The translations under genes and the position numbers were made by a program. Shown one piece after another: positions 1 through 7,093 of a stretch of DNA of 7,212 nt. Position 1 is the stretch's first letter; each line of letters starts with the position of its first letter. Under the pieces are notes generated by a model, which did not search any database, was not told the DNA's origin, and saw only the letters and a list, made by a program, of their open reading frames with translations. Origin of the DNA: Blastocatellia bacterium (lineage in GTDB: Bacteria; Acidobacteriota; Blastocatellia; Pyrinomonadales; Pyrinomonadaceae); assembly GCA_003488005.1 (NCBI GenBank), contig DNND01000134.1, forward strand, positions 35,446-42,657, read 5' to 3'.

Positions 1-321
1 GCCGCTGAGACCCAGTTCGCGTGCCACTTCCTTAACAGCCGCGGCACAACCGGCAACGTTCACTCCGCCAGCGTTTGCGGTGACGCGAATGTCGCGCTCG
101 ACACACGCAGGCAGTATCTGCTTCATCAACGGCACAAAATCTTTCGCGTAACCCGCGGACGGATCGCGCGATCGTTGCTTTTGCATGATCGACATGGTGA
201 CTTCCGCCAGGTAGTCGAGCATCAGGTAATCGATTGGACCACCTTCAACCTGACGGACCGGCGCGTCTGGCAAGTCGCCCCAGAAACCCTGTCCGGCGGC
301 AATGCGAATTTTTTGCTTCAT
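1..321 (-). CDS. AtuA/DUF1446-family protein, N-terminal part (cut by window edge)
   Basis: An open frame runs from the ATG at 321-319 to the left edge: 107 codons with no stop, the C-terminal remainder lying outside. The start reads MKQKIRIAAGQGFWGD, followed by DYLMLDYLAEVTMSIMQKQ (about residues 31-49), RDPSAGYAKDF (52-62) and LPACVERDIRVTANAGGVN (70-88). This order of glycine-rich start, 'DYL..DYLAE', 'DPSAGY' and 'I.V..N.GG.N' is the pattern I know from the acyclic terpene utilization AtuA family (DUF1446). Members lie in citronellol/geraniol and related acyl-CoA degradation clusters, often beside a biotin-dependent acyl-CoA carboxylase; their exact biochemical role is poorly defined. 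A carboxyltransferase gene lies on the same strand at 1506-3224, which supports the call. No Shine-Dalgarno is visible before the ATG, and a palindromic repeat ends 12 bases upstream. The family call is fairly sure; the substrate is unknown. Confidence 0.8.
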   Translation of the reverse strand, partial: MKQKIRIAAGQGFWGDLPDAPVRQVEGGPIDYLMLDYLAEVTMSIMQKQRSRDPSAGYAKDFVPLMKQILPACVERDIRVTANAGGVNVAGCAAAVKEVARELGLSG

Positions 322-332
322 TATTAAAAGTA

Positions 333-386
333 AGAGTTCAACCTTTAAGTTGCGCCAACGGCAACAAGTAAAGTCTGAACTCTAAA
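333..386. repeat. Palindromic interspersed repeat, copy A
   Basis: Outer arms AGAGTTCA (333-340) and TGAACTCT (376-383) are perfectly complementary. Inside lie an imperfect palindrome (339-352, CAAC...GTTG) and a GTTGC/GCAAC stem (349-353/361-365). The first 21 bases match 5839-5859 at 17 of 21 positions, and bases 370-387 match 5879-5896 at 15 of 18. The element therefore belongs to the same family as copy B, between two unrelated genes. A further CTAAAG/CTTTAG pair (382-387/399-404) flanks it. It lies just upstream of the AtuA-family start, in its probable 5' leader. Confidence 0.6.
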
Positions 387-408
387 GCGGTGGCTAAACT
401 TTAGACGC

Positions 409-431
409 AAAACCCGTTTGCATGCAACGGG
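409..431 (-). terminator. Probable rho-independent terminator hairpin
   Basis: Read on the minus strand, CCCGTT and AACGGG (between 431 and 413) form a stem around a GCATGC-containing loop, followed directly by TTTT (412-409). This is the form of an intrinsic terminator for transcripts leaving the secreted-protein gene that ends at 517. The T-run is short. Its first bases overlap the hairpin at 430-462, so the two structures may exclude each other at the G-run. Confidence 0.5.
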
Positions 432-462
432 GCGACGCAGTCTGTTTTAGATTGCGTCGCCC
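430..462. other. Strong stem-loop downstream of the secreted-protein gene
   Basis: GGGCGACGCA (430-439) is perfectly complementary to TGCGTCGCCC (453-462). The stem continues for four more positions with one non-Watson-Crick pair (G·U on the plus strand, A·C on the minus) and closes on a five-base loop. It begins 55 bases past the stop codon at 517 on the minus strand. It probably acts as a 3' end stabiliser or as part of a double terminator together with 409-431. Confidence 0.55.
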
Positions 463-516
463 GCAAAGGACCCAGGCCAAACTGCCTGCGTCTCGTTGAA
501 ACAGTTTCTTGCGCTC

Positions 517-1341
517 TTAGTTTCGCGGCACGTTGGGCGTCGGCGTCGGCGTCGCGGTTCCTTCGGTGGCGCCGGTATTGTCATTGGTGCTCGTGTTCGT
601 ATTCATGTTCGTTGTGCGGGTGCCTCTTCGTCCGCGGCGACGTGATGGCCTGGCAGGCATTGCCGGTTCAGCAGGAGTAGCGGCTCCCATTGTTGCATCA
701 GGCATTGCCGGTTCAGCAGTCATCGCGGGTGTGGCTGCGCGGGCTTTCCGGTGGCGCGTTCGACCGACTGCGCCAGCCGGCGTGAACGAGCAAACATGAG
801 CAGCGCCCGGCACGGTTGTCAGCATCAAGCGGTCGCCGGATTTCTTTGCGTGCATCGAGACAATTGTCGGCGGCGGACCACCCGGCTGGCCAGGAGCAGG
901 CATGACGACTTCGCCAAATTGCATAGCCACTCCGGTATAGCCGCGCGTCGTGGTTGCCACAATGCGTCCGGACTTTCCATCGGCTGTTGTAAATTGGTTG
1001 CCGGTGACCGTCAGGGTAGTTGGCCCTGTTAGTCCGGCGTCAGCACACTCAAACGTGCCGGTGTAGGTACCAGACAGATCAGTTTGTTCAGAGGTTTCTA
1101 TGGACGACGCTGAAGCAATAAGTTCTGTGGAGGGGACAGCCGTGCCTTCAGAGCTGGTCGCGGCTTTATGTCGCCGGCCTCTGCGCCGTCGCGACGTAGT
1201 GGTTTTTTTGGTGCTTGTATCAGCCGCGGTATTCTGATTTGTCGGCTCCTGGGCTGATACCAGGAATTCAAAACCGGCCGCAGAGACAGCCAGGAAAATT
1301 ACGAAAAGGAAACTGATCAAACGAAATGCTTTCGTGCTCAT
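517..1341 (-). CDS. Secreted low-complexity protein of unknown function
   Basis: 274 residues, family not recognised. The N-terminus is a clear Sec signal peptide: charged start, hydrophobic stretch FRLISFLFVIFLAVSAAG (about 6-23), likely cleavage after VSA near residue 30. A Thr/Ser-rich and then strongly basic stretch follows (TTTSRRRRGRRHKAA, about 47-61). A more ordered core at about 88-190 begins DLSGTYTGTFECADAG and has beta-type segments and two cysteines (in FECAD and HVCSF) that could pair outside the cytoplasm. The C-terminal third is Pro/Ala/Thr-rich with two EPAMP repeats, a second basic patch (RPSRRRGRRG), an Asn/Thr run and a TPTPTP end. A GGAGG Shine-Dalgarno 8 bases before the ATG fixes the start. 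It sits between the carboxylase and AtuA genes on their strand, but hairpins follow it, so a shared function is not implied. The basic patches might bind nucleic acid or polyanions; that is a guess. Confidence 0.8.
   Translation of the reverse strand: MSTKAFRLISFLFVIFLAVSAAGFEFLVSAQEPTNQNTAADTSTKKTTTSRRRRGRRHKAATSSEGTAVPSTELIASASSIETSEQTDLSGTYTGTFECADAGLTGPTTLTVTGNQFTTADGKSGRIVATTTRGYTGVAMQFGEVVMPAPGQPGGPPPTIVSMHAKKSGDRLMLTTVPGAAHVCSFTPAGAVGRTRHRKARAATPAMTAEPAMPDATMGAATPAEPAMPARPSRRRGRRGTRTTNMNTNTSTNDNTGATEGTATPTPTPNVPRN
654..719. repeat. 21-bp direct repeat, 45 bp apart, inside the secreted-protein gene
   Basis: The same 21 bases occur at 654-674 and 699-719, an exact 45-bp (15-codon) offset. 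They encode the two EPAMP segments in the C-terminal region of the secreted protein. Perfect DNA identity of both copies suggests a recent in-frame duplication rather than protein-level selection alone. Confidence 0.8.
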
Positions 1342-1349
1342 AGGTAGGA

Positions 1350-1355
1350 TCCTCC
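1350..1355 (-). promoter_or_regulatory. Shine-Dalgarno of the secreted-protein gene
   Basis: On the minus strand this reads GGAGGA, 8 bases before the ATG at 1341. It is the strongest ribosome binding site in the window and settles the start codon. A perfect 18-bp palindrome lies 11 bases further upstream. Confidence 0.75.
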
Positions 1356-1366
1356 ATTCAGCCGAT

Positions 1367-1384
1367 GCAGGAAACGTTTCCTGC
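1367..1384. promoter_or_regulatory. Perfect 18-bp palindrome in the leader of the secreted-protein gene
   Basis: GCAGGAAACGTTTCCTGC equals its own reverse complement over all 18 bases; the flanking bases do not extend it. It ends 11 bases before the Shine-Dalgarno. A dyad with no spacer is typical of a binding site for a dimeric regulator, and less ideal as an RNA hairpin because it has no natural loop. No convincing -35/-10 pair could be placed beside it, so its role is inferred from position only. Confidence 0.5.
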
Positions 1385-1472
1385 GCAATATTCAGTTATT
1401 TGGGGGATTTCCTAAAAGGGTAAGTCTGAACAGCTCTTTTTTATCACCAAGCAGCAAAAACCTCAACCGCAC

Positions 1473-1505
1473 GGACCATTATTTGGACCATTGTTTGGAC
1501 CACCG

Positions 1506-1508
<3 letters not shown>
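1473..1508. repeat. Three tandem 12-bp units over the carboxylase stop codon
   Basis: Units at 1473-1484, 1485-1496 and 1497-1508 share the start GGACCA and are nearly identical (GGACCATTATTT, GGACCATTGTTT, GGACCACCGTTA). A fourth partial GACC follows inside the gene. The last unit contains the carboxylase stop codon (1506-1508 on the minus strand), so the array starts at the end of the coding region and runs into the 3' flank. A 12-bp period preserves the frame. Confidence 0.7.
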
Positions 1509-3220
<1,712 letters not shown>

Positions 3221-3224
<4 letters not shown>

Positions 3225-3442
3225 CTCATGAACTCTGACTTTGGCAGCTCACTTTGTTGGATGATGCTTTTGAGTGTGCCCCTTGCAATTTCCGAGTGGT
3301 TAGGCACCGGTACCGTGATGCTTCGATCGGCTAGCTCTCGGCGCATGATGATGTGACTGCCACTCTGTCTCGTCTTTACAAAATCGTGTTTCTTGAGAAT
3401 ATTGCACACTTGGTTGGCAGATAGTACGCGCAACTTAGGCAT
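3221..3442 (-). CDS. hicA: HicA-type toxin (putative mRNA interferase)
   Basis: 73 residues, normal size for HicA toxins, which have a double-stranded-RNA-binding-like fold and cleave mRNA. Visible signatures are LSANQVCNILKKHDFVKTRQ (7-26), the GSH motif with the likely catalytic histidine at residue 30, HIIMRR after it, and VPVPNHSEIARGTLKSIIQQ (about 44-63), the usual 'vP.h....i..gTl..il.q' tail. It looks intact. The start overlaps the end of hicB by 8 bases, and the stop overlaps the carboxylase ATG by 4, so three genes may form one coupled unit. The antitoxin gene comes first, one of the known arrangements of this system. Activity cannot be judged from sequence alone. Confidence 0.88.
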
Positions 3443-3659
3443 GCGCGAGTTCCAACTTCTTCACCTTAACGCCTCGGCCCAAGCGGCGTTTGATCTCTGC
3501 CTCGTCAGCTTCTTTAAGCAGAAGCTCAACGGCCTCTTGAATCATGCTCTCGGCTTCTTCAAATGAGCGCCCCTGGCTGGCAACACCGAGCTCGGGACAA
3601 GTTGCGACATACCAACTTCCCTCTTTCTCTATCACTGCGGTTAGTGTCGGTAGTTTCAT
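3435..3659 (-). CDS. hicB: HicB-type antitoxin, short form
   Basis: 74 residues matching the N-terminal domain of HicB antitoxins: a beta strand LTAVIEKEGSWYVATCPELGVASQG (6-30) followed by the helix SFEEAESMIQEAVELLLKE (32-50). This partial RNase H-like fold masks the HicA active site. No C-terminal helix-turn-helix or ribbon-helix-helix domain follows; the tail is a short basic/Leu stretch (KRRLGRGVKVKKLELAHA), so it may rely on another way of autoregulation. AGGA stands 7 bases before the ATG, and an extended -10 element lies 62 bases upstream, so hicB is the probable first gene of the unit. Confidence 0.87.
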   Translation of the reverse strand: MKLPTLTAVIEKEGSWYVATCPELGVASQGRSFEEAESMIQEAVELLLKEADEAEIKRRLGRGVKVKKLELAHA

Positions 3660-3665
3660 CGTTTA

Positions 3666-3670
3666 GTCCT
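3666..3670 (-). promoter_or_regulatory. Shine-Dalgarno of hicB
   Basis: The minus strand reads AGGAC here, with seven bases between AGGA and the hicB ATG at 3659. It supports this start and marks hicB as having independent initiation, unlike hicA and the carboxylase, whose starts overlap the preceding gene. Confidence 0.5.
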
Positions 3671-3721
3671 GAGTTGTTCTGGGATCGTGCTCTTGCAGAC
3701 ATCAGTCTCAGTTGGGATTGG

Positions 3722-3730
3722 ATTCTAACA
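3722..3730 (-). promoter_or_regulatory. Candidate extended -10 promoter for hicB-hicA-carboxylase
   Basis: The minus strand reads TGTTAGAAT, an extended -10 (TGN followed by a 5/6 match to TATAAT). No good -35 lies at 16-18 bp, as is common for extended -10 promoters. Transcription would start around 3715 and give a leader of roughly 55 bases before hicB. No other promoter is evident up to the carboxylase, so this may drive all three genes. Confidence 0.4.
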
Positions 3731-3796
3731 CGCTCGTCCTTCAAGATTCAGCTTAAGACAAGTTTACGATTAAACTTAGAAATATTGACCGCAGTT

Positions 3797-5221
3797 TTAC
3801 TGCCAAAGGAGCCGAAGTAAAGTGTTCGTATCGACTCTACTAGGAAGACCTTCAACAATGAGCACGCGTAACCCACGCAATTCCATGACGACCTGCCCTT
3901 CATTCGTCTGCCACGAATAGAAGTTTCGAGTTTCTGGTTTCGAGTTTCGAGTTTGGTCTTCGGAATTGGGTAGACTCACGTCTGTTGCGTCAGGGTAACG
4001 AAGCCTGGTTCGCTTTACATAAGCGTCAAAAAACTCGCGCGCGTCAGCTTCGGTGTCCCAGGCTGAGACTTGGGCAATCAATGCCTGGCCTGGTTCCGTG
4101 CCTTCGTAAACGTCGTAACGATCGCCGGCCCATCCAGCCGCAGCTCGGCGCGACTCTGCCGGCGAGTTTAGAAATTGATCCAAAAGCAGATAGTAGCCCC
4201 ACTCGCCATTTACATCAGAATCGATGCGGTGCCAGGAGGAAGAAGTGCTGAGTGCTGAGTACTGAGTGCTGAGTGCTGAATGCAGCAGCACGGGTGCTCC
4301 CTCGTTCGACGCGGCTGCTTTTTTTAACAAACTGCTCAGGTCCGGCAGCGTTAGTTTCAACGGTTTTTCATTCGCGAAATATTTTTCCGGGTGCAGAATC
4401 TGTTCGGTTGACACCGGCAAGTTCGTGAACGCTTTTGATAACCCGGCAAAGCCGTCACGCTTATAGACGCTGGTAGCCCATTGGCTGCCCTGCAGGTACG
4501 GGAAAATCAACGACTCACGCAAAGCTCGCGGCGCCTGATTGAATTGTTCGGTGGAAACGCCGGTGTTGAGCGAGCGCGTGAATGCCAGGGCGACGAGCGG
4601 ATTCTTCGCCATGTAAACCATCATCGCCAAGGTCGCATCGCCTTCGATCAGCGAATGGGCGGCAAGCTGTGCATCAGAATCGCCGTGCGGCCACTTCTGA
4701 AAACGGCGCAGGTTGAAGTGCTGATCCTGAAGCGCATGGGTCAGTTCGTGCGCCATCACCGGTTTTTGCGTCTCCAACTCCAACCAGTCGGCCAGGTAAA
4801 ACTCGCGCGTCACCGGGTCGTAGTAACCGGCGATCTGTTCCAACAGCAACTTGATGATGAATGGGCGGTATTCAAAATTTGCCGGCGCCAAGCCAAACTT
4901 GTGATACGCAACTTCGGTAGCGTGCATTTCCGCGGTTGTCATCTGCTCGTAAAGATTCTTAACGAGCATAGATTCAATCTGAGCACGCGACTGTGCTCCG
5001 CTTTTCACCGGCTGCAGAATTGGCAACTCGCGAATCTTGCTGGTCTCTTCCAGCACCGCGGAGGTAGCGGCAACAATCGCGGCCTCGCGCGCGGCGTGGC
5101 TGGAAATTGCGGGGCGCTGCTGCGCTTGCAGAGTACGAGTAGGAGAATTGAGGAAGACGCCGCTTGAGAGGAGCGCAAGGACGGCCGTTACAGCCAGGAG
5201 TCTACTAATATTCTTTGACAT
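3797..5221 (-). CDS. Secreted HExxH zinc metalloprotease-like protein
   Basis: 474 residues. A Sec signal peptide occupies about 1-33 (LLAVTAVLALLSSGVFL, probable cleavage after LQA). The zinc-binding motif is MAHELTHALQDQHF, with HELTH at 158-162. A glutamate in SLIEGDATLAMM (E193) is well placed as third ligand, giving a gluzincin-like HExxH...E site. AGYYDPVTREFYL (131-143) precedes the motif, a pattern I associate with uncharacterised predicted peptidases of acidobacteria. The C-terminal half is less conserved and contains two low-complexity stretches encoded by heptamer arrays (HSALSTQYSALSTS, about 314-327; TRNSKPETRN, about 424-433). It should act outside the cytoplasm; substrate unknown. 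It is divergent from the thioesterase, and no clear Shine-Dalgarno precedes the ATG. A small GCAGT/ACTGC hairpin at 3791-3803 overlaps the stop codon. Confidence 0.82.
   Translation of the reverse strand: MSKNISRLLAVTAVLALLSSGVFLNSPTRTLQAQQRPAISSHAAREAAIVAATSAVLEETSKIRELPILQPVKSGAQSRAQIESMLVKNLYEQMTTAEMHATEVAYHKFGLAPANFEYRPFIIKLLLEQIAGYYDPVTREFYLADWLELETQKPVMAHELTHALQDQHFNLRRFQKWPHGDSDAQLAAHSLIEGDATLAMMVYMAKNPLVALAFTRSLNTGVSTEQFNQAPRALRESLIFPYLQGSQWATSVYKRDGFAGLSKAFTNLPVSTEQILHPEKYFANEKPLKLTLPDLSSLLKKAAASNEGAPVLLHSALSTQYSALSTSSSWHRIDSDVNGEWGYYLLLDQFLNSPAESRRAAAGWAGDRYDVYEGTEPGQALIAQVSAWDTEADAREFFDAYVKRTRLRYPDATDVSLPNSEDQTRNSKPETRNFYSWQTNEGQVVMELRGLRVLIVEGLPSRVDTNTLLRLLWQ
3923..3957. repeat. 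Five-unit heptamer array in the 3' part of the metalloprotease gene
   Basis: Units GTTTCGA, GTTTCTG, GTTTCGA, GTTTCGA, GTTTGGT on the plus strand, 35 bp. They encode the polar stretch TRNSKPETRN of the protease near its C-terminus without interrupting the frame. Unit length and copy number equal those of the arrays at 2941 and 4244, but the unit sequence differs. Confidence 0.75.
4244..4278. repeat. Five-unit heptamer array in the middle of the metalloprotease gene
   Basis: AGTGCTG, AGTGCTG, AGTACTG, AGTGCTG, AGTGCTG on the plus strand (35 bp), followed by a decayed sixth unit AATGCAG (4279-4285). It encodes SALSTQYSALSTS, a Ser/Ala/Leu repeat between the peptidase region and the C-terminal part. 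It is the most regular heptamer array of the window. Confidence 0.85.
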
Positions 5222-5236
5222 CTTCAGGCTTTCGCT

Positions 5237-5242
5237 CTTATA
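5237..5242 (-). promoter_or_regulatory. Weak -10 candidate for the metalloprotease gene
   Basis: TATAAG on the minus strand (5/6 match to TATAAT) with TTGTTT 15 bp upstream. The transcript would start only about 8-10 bases before the ATG, giving an almost leaderless mRNA. That would fit the missing Shine-Dalgarno, but the -35 match is poor, so this is tentative. Confidence 0.25.
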
Positions 5243-5321
5243 GTCCGCTAAACGTTAAAACAATCGCAGTCGGCAGTTCACCAGAATCCTTAAGACCAAA
5301 GTTTGAGGGCATAACGCTCAG

Positions 5322-5813
5322 ATGACAAGTCCCGCACCTGAAAATGTTTTCGGCGAATGGCACGAATCCGTCGTTCGCGTGCGCTATGCCGAAACCGACA
5401 AGATGGGAATTGTCTATTACGCCAACTACCTGATCTGGTTTGAGATTGGCCGCACCGACTTTTGCCGCGCTCGTGGCTTTGCCTACCGCGACATGGAAGA
5501 GAACGACGACGCGTTTCTGGTTGTGGCCGAAAGCTACTGCCGTTACAAAGCGCCGGCTTATTATGACGACGAATTGCTGGTTCGGACTCACATCACTGAA
5601 TTGAGGCGCCGCTCGCTGAGGTTTGGCTACGAAATCGTGCGTGCCAATGACGGTCAAGTGATAGCCGAAGGCGAAACTGGACATGTAATTACTGATTCAA
5701 CTGGCCGCGTTCGCTCAATTCCGGAATCGTATGCTCAGCGCCTGCTGGCTCCTCCAGCTTTGAAATCCGCCAACAACGGCGAGATTGTTCCCACCGAAGA
5801 AGGCCCAGCTTAA
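5322..5813 (+). CDS. Acyl-CoA thioesterase, YbgC/FadM-type hot-dog fold
   Basis: 163 residues, slightly longer than the usual 130-150 of the 4-hydroxybenzoyl-CoA thioesterase family. The diagnostic N-terminal motif is VRVRYAETDKMGIVYYANYLIWFEIGRTDF, running from about residue 18, with the probable catalytic aspartate at D26 in 'ETD'. The rest of the fold is visible as YKAPAYYDDELLVRTHITELRRRSLRFGYEI (about 71-101) and IAEGETGHVITD. It should hydrolyse an acyl-CoA thioester in the cytoplasm; chain preference cannot be read. The last roughly 25 residues are a non-conserved tail. TGAGGG lies 12 bases before the ATG, a rather long spacing. It is the only plus-strand gene, divergent from the metalloprotease and convergent with ymdB. 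No tol-pal genes, the frequent partners of ybgC, are nearby. Confidence 0.9.
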   Translation: MTSPAPENVFGEWHESVVRVRYAETDKMGIVYYANYLIWFEIGRTDFCRARGFAYRDMEENDDAFLVVAESYCRYKAPAYYDDELLVRTHITELRRRSLRFGYEIVRANDGQVIAEGETGHVITDSTGRVRSIPESYAQRLLAPPALKSANNGEIVPTEEGPA

Positions 5814-5831
5814 GCGATCCAATAGAAGCGC

Positions 5832-5899
5832 GAAGTTCAGAGTCCAGCCTTTAGGCTGCTGCTTCCAAATCGCAAACTAAAGTTTGTACTCTAAACTTC
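5832..5899. repeat. Palindromic interspersed repeat, copy B (three-way junction shape)
   Basis: Outer arms GAAGTTCAGAGT (5832-5843) and ACTCTAAACTTC (5888-5899) pair at 11 of 12 positions. Inside lie two imperfect 14-bp palindromes, CAGCCTTTAGGCTG (5845-5858) and CAAACTAAAGTTTG (5873-5886). Together they would fold as a stem with two side hairpins. It fills the gap between the convergent thioesterase and ymdB genes and could serve as a two-way transcription end. It matches copy A at 333-386. Confidence 0.7.
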
Positions 5900-5905
5900 T
5901 TACTT

Positions 5906-6685
5906 CTAATCGTGCGCCAGGTTCAATCTGGTAATCGCCCGCGCGCGTCCGGTCGCTTCATCAATATCAACGACAGCGCCGCAAATCCTGACAGTTCCCG
6001 TGGAATGTTCCGCTCTTCGGCCGGTGGCTGAAGTGAAACGGGTGATAACGTCCTTCTTTTCCATTCCGATGACGCCGGCATAGCTGCCCGTCATCCCTAA
6101 ATCCGTCAAATAGCCGGTTCCGTTTGGAAAGATTCTCTCGTCGGCAGTTTGTACGTGCGTATGCGTGCCCACGACTGCGGAAACGCGCCCGTCGAGGTAC
6201 CAACCCATCGCAACTTTTTCAGAAGTAGCTTCAGCGTGCATATCAACAATGCGAACCCGCGTGTCATCGGGCAAGTCCGCCAGCAGTTGATCCACGGCAC
6301 GAAAGGGATCGTCGGACGGTGGCATGAAAACGCGGCCCATCAGGTTCATTACGGCGACCTTCGTACCGTTGATAACTCCCGTCCACATGCCGCTGCCCGG
6401 CGTATTCGGTGGATAGTTCGCCGGTCTGAGAAGGCGAGGTTGTTTGACGATATAGGGTGCTGCTTCTTTCTTATCAAAGATGTGATTGCCCGAAGTCATC
6501 ACGTCGATGCCGGAAGAAAATAACTGCTCGCAAAGAGACGGTGTAACTGAAAATCCGCCGGCCAGGTTCTCAGCATTCATGATTGCAAGGTCGATGGCAT
6601 GCTGTTCGCGCAGATCCTGAATGCGCTCAAGCACAGCCAGGCGCCCGGGCTTAGCAACCACATCTCCAATCATGAGTACTTTCAT
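5906..6685 (-). CDS. ymdB: YmdB-type metallophosphoesterase (TIGR00282), putative 2',3'-cyclic-nucleotide phosphodiesterase
   Basis: 259 residues, close to the family length. All the two-metal-site residues I know for this family are visible: D8 in MIGDVV, E39 and N40 in NAEN, N67 and H68 in SGNHIF, H150 in DMHAE, and H175 and H177 in GTHTHVQTAD. Characterised members hydrolyse 2',3'-cyclic nucleotides, and in Bacillus YmdB affects RNA turnover and biofilm formation; ymdB often lies next to rny (RNase Y). Here rny is not adjacent. Instead an inverted heptamer repeat and a probable 6S RNA lie upstream. The ATG gives the conserved start MKVLMIGD, so the start is secure, yet no Shine-Dalgarno precedes it because the heptamer repeat begins 6 bases upstream. 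Cytoplasmic. The gene looks intact. Confidence 0.94.
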   Translation of the reverse strand: MKVLMIGDVVAKPGRLAVLERIQDLREQHAIDLAIMNAENLAGGFSVTPSLCEQLFSSGIDVMTSGNHIFDKKEAAPYIVKQPRLLRPANYPPNTPGSGMWTGVINGTKVAVMNLMGRVFMPPSDDPFRAVDQLLADLPDDTRVRIVDMHAEATSEKVAMGWYLDGRVSAVVGTHTHVQTADERIFPNGTGYLTDLGMTGSYAGVIGMEKKDVITRFTSATGRRAEHSTGTVRICGAVVDIDEATGRARAITRLNLAHD

Positions 6686-6690
6686 AAATA

Positions 6691-6827
6691 CCGTGAATCG
6701 TAAATCGTAAATCGTGAATAGACAAAAGCCGTAAACAGGAACTCGTCAATCGAGATAGGCGGGTAACGACTATTTACGATTCACGATTTACGATTTACGG
6801 CAGTTAACGATTTACGATTTACGGCTT
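6691..6827. repeat. Inverted heptamer arrays forming a long hairpin, plus a third array
   Basis: Four units CGTGAAT, CGTAAAT, CGTAAAT, CGTGAAT (6692-6719) face four units ATTTACG, ATTCACG, ATTTACG, ATTTACG (6772-6799). Arms 6691-6721 and 6770-6800 pair at 28 of 31 positions, around a 48-base loop. Of the three mismatches, two would be G·U pairs in plus-strand RNA. A third array, ACGATTT, ACGATTT, ACGGCTT (6807-6827), continues in the orientation of the right arm. It separates the 6S RNA from ymdB and occupies the ymdB leader. Confidence 0.85.
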
Positions 6828-6833
6828 AGTTGG

Positions 6834-7034
6834 CAGGAGGGACATCCGCGATGGTCGTTCCGGAGCCGTAATTGAACCTGCATTTACAGGTGGGTGACCT
6901 TTAAGAGCCGCAGCCTCTGGCAATTCTTAACGCTGAAGAACTGCACTGGCAAGCGGCATCGGTCTCCCATTTTAACGGCGTTGGCTCAATCATCGTAACT
7001 CGGTGACGGGCCCCACAGAATAGTTCCCTCCGCC
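6834..7034 (-). ncRNA. ssrS: Probable 6S RNA
   Basis: 6S RNA binds the housekeeping RNA polymerase holoenzyme by mimicking an open promoter. On the minus strand a roughly 200-nt transcript shows the expected long, interrupted rod. The ends GGAGGGA (7031-7025) and TCCCTCC (6842-6836) form the closing stem. GGGAGACC and GGTCACCC pair at 7 of 8 positions at the apical side of the central region. The 3' strand carries GGTCACCCACCTG followed by a small ACCTG/CAGGT hairpin (6876-6891), a pattern I recall from 6S families. The apical arm ends in a 9-bp stem (GCAGTTCTT/AAGAATTGC, 6944-6936 and 6928-6920) with a 7-nt loop. An extended -10 element places the start at the closing stem. There is no coding frame here. 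Identification is from memory of structure, without a covariance search. Confidence 0.75.
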
Positions 7035-7041
7035 GCGAGGG

Positions 7042-7050
7042 ATACTAACA
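7042..7050 (-). promoter_or_regulatory. Extended -10 promoter element of the 6S RNA
   Basis: The minus strand reads TGTTAGTAT, a TGN-extended -10 with a 4/6 match to TATAAT. It is almost the same as TGTTAGAAT upstream of hicB. The predicted start (about 7035) falls at the first bases of the 6S closing stem, so promoter and RNA support each other. No convincing -35 was found. Confidence 0.45.
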
Positions 7051-7093
7051 CAAGCCGGCGAAACTCAGGTAATTAGTGTTACCACACGTCAAA

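Noticed and set aside
3712..3744. TTGAAG upstream of hicB as a -35 box
   Set aside because: It is only 11 bp from the TAGAAT element, too close for a sigma-70 promoter; the extended -10 explanation was preferred.
3791..3803. GCAGT/ACTGC hairpin at the metalloprotease stop as a terminator
   Set aside because: The stem has only 5 bp with a 3-base loop containing part of the stop codon, and no T-run follows on the minus strand.
3923..4285. Heptamer arrays considered as a CRISPR array
   Set aside because: The units are 7 bp, directly tandem without spacers, and lie within an open reading frame; there are no cas genes.
4481..5167. Plus-strand open frame of 228 codons antisense to the metalloprotease
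   Set aside because: It overlaps the signal peptide and HExxH region of the real gene, has no ribosome binding site and shows no known motif.
5238..5684. Minus-strand open frame of 148 codons opposite the thioesterase
   Set aside because: The plus strand carries the hot-dog motif with catalytic aspartate. The opposite frame is only its shadow and would also overlap the divergent promoter region.
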